A stretch of DNA of 64,000 nt from Pseudaminobacter sp040049255 (GTDB taxonomy: Bacteria; Pseudomonadota; Alphaproteobacteria; Rhizobiales; Rhizobiaceae): NCBI RefSeq assembly GCF_040049255.1, contig NZ_JBDZDR010000005.1, positions 186,001-250,000 of the forward strand. Direction: 5' to 3'. The stretch's first letter is position 1, and each line of letters starts with the position of its first letter. Shown piece after piece: positions 1 through 6,659 of this stretch. Below the pieces are notes generated by a model. The model ran no database searches, was not told the origin of the DNA, and saw nothing but the letters and a program-made list of their open reading frames with translations. The translations under genes were made by a program, and so were the position numbers.

Positions 1-1
1 C

Positions 2-403
2 AGGCATGACATGCGCTTCGAGGGCCTTTCGGCCGAGGGGGCGGTGAAGGCCGCCCTTGTCGATCCCGCCTGCCTGATGGTCAACCGCAACCAAGGTGCC
101 GGCACGCGCATCCTCATCGACGCGCTGCTCGGCGGCGCACGGCCAGACGGCTACTGGAACCAGCCGAAATCGCACAATGCGGTGGCGGCCGCCGTGCTGC
201 AGGGCAGGGCGGATTGGGGCGTCACCATCGCGCCGGTGGCGGAAGCCGCCGGGCTCGGCTTCATTCCGCTGACGGAAGAGCACTACGATTTCGCGCTGGT
301 GTCAGTGCGGCGCGAGCGGCCGGCGGTGCAGGCATTCTTGTCAGCGCTGCATTCGCCCGACGTGCGGCAGGCGCTGGAGGCGGCGGGTTTCAGGCCGGCC
401 TAG
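2..403 (+). CDS. Molybdate-type substrate-binding domain protein, 3' part (truncated by window start)
   Basis: The frame is open to the first base of the window, so only the last ~133 residues are visible. The block VNRNQGAGTRILIDALL, followed by GYWNQPKSHNAVAAAV and GRADWGV, is typical of the periplasmic-binding-protein-like domain found at the C-terminus of MoeA/LysR-type fusions and of ModE-like helix-turn-helix regulators. By family this domain senses molybdate or a molybdopterin-related ligand in the cytoplasm. The N-terminal part, which would decide between a MoeA fusion and an HTH regulator, lies outside. A molybdenum link would suit the formate dehydrogenase/Moco cluster 21 kb downstream, but that is only an inference. 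Confidence 0.75.
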   Translation, partial: RHDMRFEGLSAEGAVKAALVDPACLMVNRNQGAGTRILIDALLGGARPDGYWNQPKSHNAVAAAVLQGRADWGVTIAPVAEAAGLGFIPLTEEHYDFALVSVRRERPAVQAFLSALHSPDVRQALEAAGFRPA

Positions 404-445
404 AGCGTCCGGCCTGTGCCGCTGGCGCGCTCGGGTGCGGGGCCC

Positions 446-895
446 TTACTTGACGACCAGCACCGGCACCTTGCTATGGGTCAGAACTTCCAGCGTCTGG
501 CTGCCCAGGAGCATGCGGCCCAGCCCGCGGCGGCCGTGCGATGCCATGACGATCAGGCTGCAGTCCTTCGCCTCGGCCATGGCGAGGATCGCTTCGGCCG
601 GCGTGCTGTCGTCGGCGTGGATCGTCTCGGCCGGGACGCCCATTCTGTCGGCGGCTTCCTTGGCCGCGCCAAGCACCTTCTCGGCAAATTCCTTGCTGCT
701 TGCGTTATAGCTCTCGATGTCGGCCGGGCTGCCCACCCAGGCGAAGCTGCCGGCCATGCCGTAGATGGGAAAGGGCTCGGTGACGGTCATGATCGTGACC
801 TTGCCGCCAAGGCTCTTGGCCAGCGACAGGCCGTGGTCGACGCCCTTCTGCGCCAGTTCGGATCCGTCCGTGGCGATGAGTATGTGCTTGTACAT
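446..895 (-). CDS. Universal stress protein, UspA family
   Basis: A 149-residue single-domain protein of normal Usp length. It starts MYKHILIATDGSELAQKG, the conserved beta1-loop, and ends with the ATP-binding loop GRRGLGRMLLGSQT followed by the final strand VPVLVV. Usp proteins bind ATP in the cytoplasm and help cells survive starvation or oxygen limitation; the target is unknown. It is monocistronic, convergent with the gene before it. An FNR-like box lies 55 bases upstream of the start codon, which suggests induction at low oxygen as for several rhizobial usp genes. Confidence 0.93.
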   Translation of the reverse strand: MYKHILIATDGSELAQKGVDHGLSLAKSLGGKVTIMTVTEPFPIYGMAGSFAWVGSPADIESYNASSKEFAEKVLGAAKEAADRMGVPAETIHADDSTPAEAILAMAEAKDCSLIVMASHGRRGLGRMLLGSQTLEVLTHSKVPVLVVK

Positions 896-949
896 TCCCA
901 GGTCCTCTCCTGTTGCAGGAACATCATTTCAGGGCCGGTGCCGCCGTCC

Positions 950-963
950 TTGACATGGATCAA
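950..963 (-). promoter_or_regulatory. FNR/FixK-like box upstream of usp
   Basis: TTGACATGGATCAA matches the FNR/FixK consensus TTGAT-N4-ATCAA at 9 of 10 defined positions. Its centre is about 61 bases from the usp start codon, which fits an activator site near -41 with a 20-base leader. Confidence 0.6.
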
Positions 964-1009
964 ACACCGCGCCCAGAGGGCGCAGGGCCCGGTCGGCTGG
1001 CCAGGCCGC

Positions 1010-1747
1010 TCAAAGATGCGGATTGCGCCTGCGATAGCGCGCCACCAGGGCGTCGTTCACTTCCTTGGCGCCAGGCATGTTGGCGCTGAGGTAGATCGGC
1101 GCGTCGGAGCCGGCGGAAGCCAGGCGCGCGGCGACTTCGGCGAACATGGCGTTCATCATCGCCGCGCCCACCGAGGTCGAGATCGGCCCCACGCGCAGCT
1201 CGCACCCCGGCACATCGACAATGGCATCGCCGGCCGGCGCGCCGTTGTCGAGCACGATGTCTGCAATGTCGGCGATGCGTGGGCGGCCCTGCGCTGCCTG
1301 GCTGGAATAGGTCTCGGAGGTCACGGCAATGACGGTGGCGCCGCGCTCCTTGCCAATGCGGGCCGCCTCCACGGGGGCGGCGTTGACGCCGCTGTTGGAG
1401 ATCACGATCAGCACGTCCTTCGCGCCGATCGGATAGCGCGCGAAGATCGGCGCCACCGCGCCGGGAATGCGCTCATAGACCGTGCTTGCCACCGCGCCCT
1501 CATGCAGCATCACTGCGCTGGAAAGGATCGGCACCGTCAGCGCCAGCCCACCGGCGCGGTAGTGCGCCTCCAGCGCCAGCATGTGGCTGTGGCCGGTGCC
1601 GAAGATGTAGACCAGCCCGTCATTGCGTGCGGCGTGCTCAATGGCGTCCGCCCCGGCCGCGATCGCTTGCCCGTTGTCTTCGATGAGGCGGCCGATGCGG
1701 GCCGTCAGTTCGGCAAGATAGGCGGCGGCAATCGGCGTGGTGCTCAT
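1010..1747 (-). CDS. SIS (sugar isomerase) domain protein
   Basis: A 245-residue cytoplasmic protein. The frame stays open far upstream, but the ATG at 1747 (MSTTPIAAAYLAELTARIG) gives the normal length for this family of sugar isomerase domain proteins (UPF0309 type). The SIS fold signatures are visible: YIFGTGHSHMLALEAHYRAG near residues 50-70 and VLIVISNSGVNAAPVEAA near 110-130. Related proteins bind phosphorylated amino sugars or act as sugar-phosphate isomerases; the substrate here cannot be read. The region upstream carries three 11-base direct repeats that may bind its regulator. It is divergent from the SbcD-like gene. Confidence 0.85.
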   Translation of the reverse strand: MSTTPIAAAYLAELTARIGRLIEDNGQAIAAGADAIEHAARNDGLVYIFGTGHSHMLALEAHYRAGGLALTVPILSSAVMLHEGAVASTVYERIPGAVAPIFARYPIGAKDVLIVISNSGVNAAPVEAARIGKERGATVIAVTSETYSSQAAQGRPRIADIADIVLDNGAPAGDAIVDVPGCELRVGPISTSVGAAMMNAMFAEVAARLASAGSDAPIYLSANMPGAKEVNDALVARYRRRNPHL

Positions 1748-1810
1748 GGCAGGGTCCGTTTCGGGCAGTGGCCGATTCAGAGCTCGATTCACGCCCTTTG
1801 CGGCCTTAAT

Positions 1811-1843
1811 TGATACCAAAGTAATACCACCATGATACCAATC
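1811..1843. promoter_or_regulatory. Three 11-bp direct repeats in a divergent promoter region
   Basis: The core ATACCA occurs at 1813, 1824 and 1835, exactly 11 bases apart, within repeats TGATACCAAAG, TAATACCACCA and TGATACCAATC. One helical turn per repeat suggests a protein binding one face of the DNA. It lies 64 bases upstream of the SIS-domain gene and about 165 bases before the SbcD-like gene. The binding protein is unknown. Confidence 0.5.
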
Positions 1844-2008
1844 CAAAGCAGCGCCGCAACAGGCCGCATCTGTCCAACCTTTGGCCCAGCCCGGCGAATT
1901 GACATTCCCGCAGCCAGACCCAATCTCGGATTGCCGCCGATTCGACCGATGGGCGGACAAGCAAGCACCGCCGCCGCGCCGGTTCGGCGGGCAAGAACAA
2001 GGGTCGGC

Positions 2009-3133
2009 ATGGCGTTCCGGTTTCTTCACACGGCAGACTGGCAGATCGGCAAGCCCTTCGGCAACGTTCCGGGCGATGCAGGCGCCGAGCTGCGCGGCCA
2101 GCGCATCGCCACCATCGGCGAGATCGCCCGGCTTGCCGCCGCGCGCAATGTCGATGCAGTGCTGGTCGCGGGCGACGCCTTCGACAGCAACGAGGTGCAG
2201 GACCGCACCATTTTGCGCACGCTGGATGCGCTGAAACCCTTTTCCGGCCGCTGGATCTTTCTCCCCGGCAACCATGACGCGGCGCTCGCCCACAGTGTCT
2301 GGAGCCGCCTGCGCCAGATGGGACCGGAAGAAAACATCGTCATCGCCGACCAACCGCAGCCGATCGAGGGCTGGGACGGCCGCGCCGTCATCCTGCCCGC
2401 ACCGCTGACCCGCCGGCGCGAATCGCTCGACCAGACCGAATGGTTCAGCGCCGCCGCCACGCCGGAAGGCGCGATTCGCATCGGCCTTGCCCATGGCAGC
2501 GTGGCCAACCGCCTGCCGGGTGCGGCCGAGGCCAGCAACGAAATCCCCGAGGACCGGGCGCTCACCGCCGGCCTCTCCTACCTGGCACTCGGCGATTGGC
2601 ACGGCTCGCTGCAGATCGCGCAGCGCACCTGGTATTCCGGCACGCCGGAAACCGATCGCCACCGCGCCAATCGCTCCGGTTTCGTGCACATCGTCGAGCT
2701 CGACGGGCCGGACGCGCCGGAGCGCGTGGAGGCCGTGGCGACGAGTCATTTCCAGTGGCATCAGGTCGAGGCCGAAATGCTCGACGGCACCTGCAATGCC
2801 GGCCTCGATGCGCTGGCGGAGCTCGAGGCGGATGCCGCGCGCCGCGTCGTTTCGCTGACGTTGAAGGGCGGCATCAGCCTTGCAGAGCGCTACCAGCTCG
2901 AGATCGAGCTGGAGAAGTGGCGCAACCGTTTCCACCATCTCGACGTCGACGATCTCGGCCTGTTCGAGGAGCCGACCGACGACGACCTCGACGCGCTGGG
3001 TTCGTCCGGCTTCGTGCGGCTGGCGGTCGAGCGGCTGAAGGCGCAGGCCGCCATCGATGCCGACCCGCAGGCGGCCGCCGCGCGGGTGGCGCTGCGCATG
3101 ATGTATGTCGACCACATGAACGGCGGGCGGTGA
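2009..3133 (+). CDS. SbcD/YhaO-like metallophosphoesterase (DNA repair exonuclease)
   Basis: 374 residues from the ATG at 2009 (MAFRFLHTADWQIGKPFG), preceded by an AAGGG ribosome-binding site. The calcineurin-type metal motifs are in order: HTADWQIG, then VAGDAFDSNE, LPGNHDAA and, further on, GLAHGS and LGDWHG. This is the nuclease partner of Rad50/SbcC-type ATPases and would process DNA ends with Mn2+. The stop codon is one base before the start of the large ATPase gene, so the two are certainly co-transcribed and very probably form one complex. The small size and partner type resemble YhaO of Bacillus as much as SbcD. Confidence 0.88.
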   Translation: MAFRFLHTADWQIGKPFGNVPGDAGAELRGQRIATIGEIARLAAARNVDAVLVAGDAFDSNEVQDRTILRTLDALKPFSGRWIFLPGNHDAALAHSVWSRLRQMGPEENIVIADQPQPIEGWDGRAVILPAPLTRRRESLDQTEWFSAAATPEGAIRIGLAHGSVANRLPGAAEASNEIPEDRALTAGLSYLALGDWHGSLQIAQRTWYSGTPETDRHRANRSGFVHIVELDGPDAPERVEAVATSHFQWHQVEAEMLDGTCNAGLDALAELEADAARRVVSLTLKGGISLAERYQLEIELEKWRNRFHHLDVDDLGLFEEPTDDDLDALGSSGFVRLAVERLKAQAAIDADPQAAAARVALRMMYVDHMNGGR

Positions 3134-3134
3134 G

Positions 3135-5747
3135 ATGAAGCTGCGCCGCATCGAGGTCAGGGATTTTCGCAAGCTCGGTCATGTCGTCATTGACGAGCTC
3201 GGCGACGGGCTCAACGTCATCGTCGGCGACAATGAAGCCGGCAAATCAACGCTCCTTGCCGCGTTGCGCGCCGCCTTGTTCGAGCGCCACCGCGTCGGCG
3301 GTGCGGCGGCTGCCGCCATGCAGCCCTACAACCAGTCGGTGCGGCCGGAAGTTTTGGTCGAATTTGAGCGCGGCGGCGCGATCTGGACCCTGCGCAAGGC
3401 GTTCTGCCAGCGTCAGGAGGCGGAGCTCTCCGGCAATGGCGAGCGCTACACCGGCGACGCGGTTGAGGAAAAACTTGCCGAGATGTTCGGCTTCACGCCC
3501 GCAAGCTCGGGCGGGACCAAGCCGCAGGAGCATCACGGCGTGTTCGGCCTGCTTTGGGTCGAGCAGGGCATGTCGCACCGGCAGCTGGGCATCGGCGCCG
3601 GCCGCAACCATCTGGCGTCGGCGCTGGAGCGCGAGATCGGCCAGGTCACCGGCGGCGAGCGCGGCCGCGCGCTGCTGGCGGCCGCCGAGGCGCGCCGGGA
3701 ACAGTTCTGGGACAGGCGCGGCAACGCCCGCGGCGAGTTCAAGGCGCTTGCCGTCCAGCTCGGCGCCGACCGCCAGCAGTTCGCTGACCTGAAAAGGCGG
3801 ATGGCGGAGCATGATGAGCGGGTGTCCAAGCTCGCCGGCATCCAGAACATCCTTGCCCGCTACCGCCGCGACGACACGCTGGAGGCAAGCCGCAAGCGCG
3901 CCGCCGCCGCCCGGCAGGCTGCCGCCGCCGTCGCTGGGCTGGAGGAGGCGCTGCGTGCCACCGAGGGCGAGGTGGAGCGTGCGAGGCTGAAGCTCGACGC
4001 GGCCACCACACGCAACGCGGCGCGCCGCAAGCTCGTGGCCGATCTCGCTGCCGACCAGAGCGCATTGGATGCCGCGCGCGTCGCCCGCGACGAGGCGTTA
4101 GCCGCGCTTGCCCGGCTGGATGCCGTCGCCGCCGAGACTGCCACCCGGCTGGACGCGGCGACCCAAGCCGAGCGACAGGCCACTTCCCGCCTGCGCGGCA
4201 TGGAACAGGCGCTCGCCCGCCGGCAAGCGGCACAGGCGGTGGAACGCCTCACCGGCCAGCTGAAGCTCGCCGAGCAGGCCGACGACGCCCGCCGCAAGGC
4301 GCTGGCGTTTGCGCAGGCCGCTACGCTGACGGCGGAGGACATCGCGGGGCTGGAGAAGCTGGAACGCGCCGTCGAACAGGCGCGCATGCGGCTGGAGGCG
4401 GCCAGCGTGCGCATCACGCTGCACCCGCAAGGCGCGCAGGCCGCGCATCTCGACGGCAAGCCCGTCGAGGCCGGGACAGAACTTTCGCTGTCGCGCGACA
4501 CAAGACTTTTCCTCGAAGGCTATGGCGAGATCGGCATCCACCCCGGCGGCGGCACGGAAGAGCTGGTGCAGGCTGCGGAGCAGGCCAGGCAAACACTCGA
4601 CAAGGCGCTGCGCCGGCTGGAACTGGCCGATGTCGCGGCCGCGCGCGCGGCGCTGCGCCAGCAGGAGGCCGCACGCGCCGAGGTGAAGGCGCATGGCGCG
4701 ACGCTTGCAGCACTTGCGCCGGCCGGCATCGAGGCGCTGCGGCAGGAGCTTGCCCGCAACGCGCTGCTGGCCGAAGGCGGCGAGGCGGAAGCTTGCGAAC
4801 CGGCCGATATCGAGGCCGCGCGGCGCGAATGCGGCGAGGCAGCCGCTGCGCTGCGCGCGATCGAGGCGGAGGCGAAGGAACGCGGCGCCGCCGTCGAGAC
4901 GGCGCGGCGGGAGCTGGCCGTGCTGGAGGAACGCGTTTCGGTCGCCGAGGCGCGGTGCGCCAAGCGCCAGGAAGAGTTGGCGGCCGCGCGCGCCGAGGCA
5001 GACGACAGAACCCTCGAAGAGGACTGCGTGCGCGAGGACCAGGCCTTCCGGCAGGCAGAACAGGCTCGTGCGGCGGCCCAATCTGCGCTGGCCGGCGCCG
5101 ATCCCGAAGCCAAGCAGCTTGCCCTGAAGCAGGCCGAGCAGTCGGAACGCGAGATCCAGGCCGACATCAACCGGCTCGACAATGAAAGGCGCGAGATCGA
5201 GGCCGCATTGCGCGCGCTCGGCAGGGACGGCCTGGGCGAGCAGCTTGCGCAGCTCGAAGGCCAGATCGCGCTCAGCGAAGCGCGGCTGAAGGCCATGACG
5301 CTTGAGGCGGAAGCGGCAAGGCTGCTTCACGCCACGCTGGCCGACGCCCAGCGCGAGACCAAGGACCGCTGGCTGGCTCCGGTGCGCGAGCGTTCCGCGC
5401 CCTATCTGCGGCTGATCCAGGCCGACAGCGACATCGTGCTGCACGACGAGACGTTCGAGATCGAGCAACTGGTGCGCAATGGCGTGGCCGAGCCTTTCGG
5501 GGGCTTGAGCGTCGGTGCGCGCGAGCAGATCGCCGTCATCACCCGCATCGCGCTGGCCGATATTTTGCGCGAGGCGGGGCAGGAGGCCTGCATCGTGCTC
5601 GACGATGCGCTGGTCAACACCGACGAAGAGCGGCTGGAGCGCATGCATCTGGTGCTCGGCAAGGCGGCGCAGAACCAGCAGGTGCTGGTGCTCACCTGCC
5701 GCGAGCGCGATTTTCTCCAGCTCGGCGCTCCGATCCGCCGGATGTAG
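3135..5747 (+). CDS. SbcC/YhaN-like SMC-type ATPase
   Basis: 870 residues. Walker A is GDNEAGKST at about residues 33-41. The middle is a long, Ala/Glu/Arg-rich coiled coil. The C-terminus carries the ABC signature GGLSVGAREQIAVI and Walker B CIVLDDALVNTDEE. This is the Rad50/SbcC layout, shorter than E. coli SbcC (about 1050 residues). I see no CxxC zinc hook at the coiled-coil apex, which fits YhaN-type proteins better than true SbcC. It should dimerise and control the nuclease encoded one base upstream. Its role in double-strand break or hairpin repair is inferred from the family. Confidence 0.87.
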   Translation: MKLRRIEVRDFRKLGHVVIDELGDGLNVIVGDNEAGKSTLLAALRAALFERHRVGGAAAAAMQPYNQSVRPEVLVEFERGGAIWTLRKAFCQRQEAELSGNGERYTGDAVEEKLAEMFGFTPASSGGTKPQEHHGVFGLLWVEQGMSHRQLGIGAGRNHLASALEREIGQVTGGERGRALLAAAEARREQFWDRRGNARGEFKALAVQLGADRQQFADLKRRMAEHDERVSKLAGIQNILARYRRDDTLEASRKRAAAARQAAAAVAGLEEALRATEGEVERARLKLDAATTRNAARRKLVADLAADQSALDAARVARDEALAALARLDAVAAETATRLDAATQAERQATSRLRGMEQALARRQAAQAVERLTGQLKLAEQADDARRKALAFAQAATLTAEDIAGLEKLERAVEQARMRLEAASVRITLHPQGAQAAHLDGKPVEAGTELSLSRDTRLFLEGYGEIGIHPGGGTEELVQAAEQARQTLDKALRRLELADVAAARAALRQQEAARAEVKAHGATLAALAPAGIEALRQELARNALLAEGGEAEACEPADIEAARRECGEAAAALRAIEAEAKERGAAVETARRELAVLEERVSVAEARCAKRQEELAAARAEADDRTLEEDCVREDQAFRQAEQARAAAQSALAGADPEAKQLALKQAEQSEREIQADINRLDNERREIEAALRALGRDGLGEQLAQLEGQIALSEARLKAMTLEAEAARLLHATLADAQRETKDRWLAPVRERSAPYLRLIQADSDIVLHDETFEIEQLVRNGVAEPFGGLSVGAREQIAVITRIALADILREAGQEACIVLDDALVNTDEERLERMHLVLGKAAQNQQVLVLTCRERDFLQLGAPIRRM

Positions 5748-5814
5748 CGCCGCCGGCCGAGGCTGCGGCCCTTCGGCTCTGGCCATTGCCACCGGAATTG
5801 CCTATATGGGCCCC

Positions 5815-5860
5815 GCGCGGGACGGCCCGTGTTTCATGACCAACGGGGACGGCCCCATTG
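5815..5860 (+). promoter_or_regulatory. Guanidine-II (mini-ykkC) riboswitch
   Basis: Two short hairpins each present the tetraloop ACGG: stem CGGG/CCCG at 5818-5829 (extendable to 5816-5831) and stem GGGG/CCCC at 5845-5856 with an outer CAA/TTG stem at 5841-5860. They are separated by 9 bases. Paired ACGR-loop hairpins are the defining feature of the guanidine-II class, and the next complete gene is a guanidinium exporter of the SMR family. A CGGAG ribosome-binding site follows 4 bases after the second hairpin, as in translationally acting examples. The rest of the 356-base gap (5748-6103) holds the leader frame described next. Confidence 0.85.
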
Positions 5861-5875
5861 TTTCGGAGCACCGAA

Positions 5876-6103
5876 GTGATGGAAACCCCCACCCGCCACT
5901 TTCCCGAACACCGTTTCGAAAATCCGCTACGCGCTGCTCCGGCGCGGACCATTGGCGCGCGCCGCCTGGCAGGCGACCTGGCCTGCACCGGGCCGAAAAT
6001 GCGCGCCCGGCACACCGCTGCGCGATTTGCGCTGCGCTCGTTGCGAATTTTCATATCGGCGCTGCCTCCCAAGCGCCCTCCCAGCATAAAGGACCGCACC
6101 TAA
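5876..6103 (+). CDS. Possible leader ORF between riboswitch and exporter
   Basis: A frame starting GTG-ATG at 5876/5879, seven to ten bases after the CGGAG that follows the riboswitch, runs 74-75 codons and stops with TAA at 6101-6103, directly abutting the exporter's ATG at 6104. The peptide is basic and rich in Arg, Pro and Ala, with no membrane segment and no family I recognise. It may exist only to couple riboswitch-controlled translation to the exporter, or the frame may be open by chance in GC-rich DNA. The exporter also has its own AAAGGA site at 6088. Confidence 0.35.
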   Translation: MMETPTRHFPEHRFENPLRAAPARTIGARRLAGDLACTGPKMRARHTAARFALRSLRIFISALPPKRPPSIKDRT

Positions 6104-6424
6104 ATGGCATGGATATACCTCTTCTTCGCCGGCGTTTTCGAAGTCGTCTGGGCCACGACGATGAAGCAATCGGAAGGCTTCACCAGGCTCATGCCCACGC
6201 TCGTCACCGGTGTCACAATGCTCATCAGCCTGGGGCTGCTGGCGCTGGCCCTCAGGAGCCTGCCGCTCGGCACCGCCTACGCCATCTGGACCGGCATCGG
6301 TGCCATCGGCGCCTTCATCGTCGGCATCGTGGCCTTTGGCGAGGCCGCCACCCTTTTTCGCATCGTCAGCGTGTCGCTCATCGTGGCGGGGCTGATCGGT
6401 TTGAAGCTCAGCTCTGGGCATTGA
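6104..6424 (+). CDS. gdx: Guanidinium exporter, SMR family (Gdx/SugE)
   Basis: 106 residues with four hydrophobic helices, the standard size of small multidrug resistance transporters. The conserved glutamate is in helix 1 (FAGVFEVVWATTMK), and the Gdx-type signature follows (KQSEGFTRLMP, then GTAYAIWTGIGA). Gdx dimers exchange guanidinium for protons across the inner membrane. The guanidine-II riboswitch upstream makes this specificity much more likely than quaternary-ammonium resistance, the older SugE annotation. Ribosome-binding site AAAGGA ends 10 bases before the ATG. Confidence 0.93.
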   Translation: MAWIYLFFAGVFEVVWATTMKQSEGFTRLMPTLVTGVTMLISLGLLALALRSLPLGTAYAIWTGIGAIGAFIVGIVAFGEAATLFRIVSVSLIVAGLIGLKLSSGH

Positions 6425-6659
6425 CGGGCAGCCGGGGCCGCGTCCGGGGTGCATTTGCAAAGCTGCAACCATTGGCGTCTACTTTCGGCAACATGCCGAC
6501 CGAAAATTGCATGCCGCCCTCTGCCTCAAGTCGTGCCAAGGCTGTTTTTCGATTCCGCGATCACCTAGCATCCGCCTCCTCTCTTGAAGGGGCGGAGAGC
6601 TTTTCGAGGCGCGCTGGTTTTGGTGCGTTTGGTCTTTTCGACCGCGTCTAGGAGCTTGA

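Noticed and set aside
1010..3172. 720-codon reading of the SIS-domain frame
   Set aside because: The part beyond 1747 runs antisense through the SbcD-like gene; homology and length support the start at 1747.
4098..5792. 564-codon open frame antisense to the SbcC-like gene
   Set aside because: It is the codon-position shadow of a GC-rich gene; no domain is recognisable, and the sense frame has intact ATPase motifs.
6104..6424. Quaternary ammonium compound efflux pump
   Set aside because: The guanidine-II riboswitch and Gdx-type helix-1 motif favour guanidinium export.
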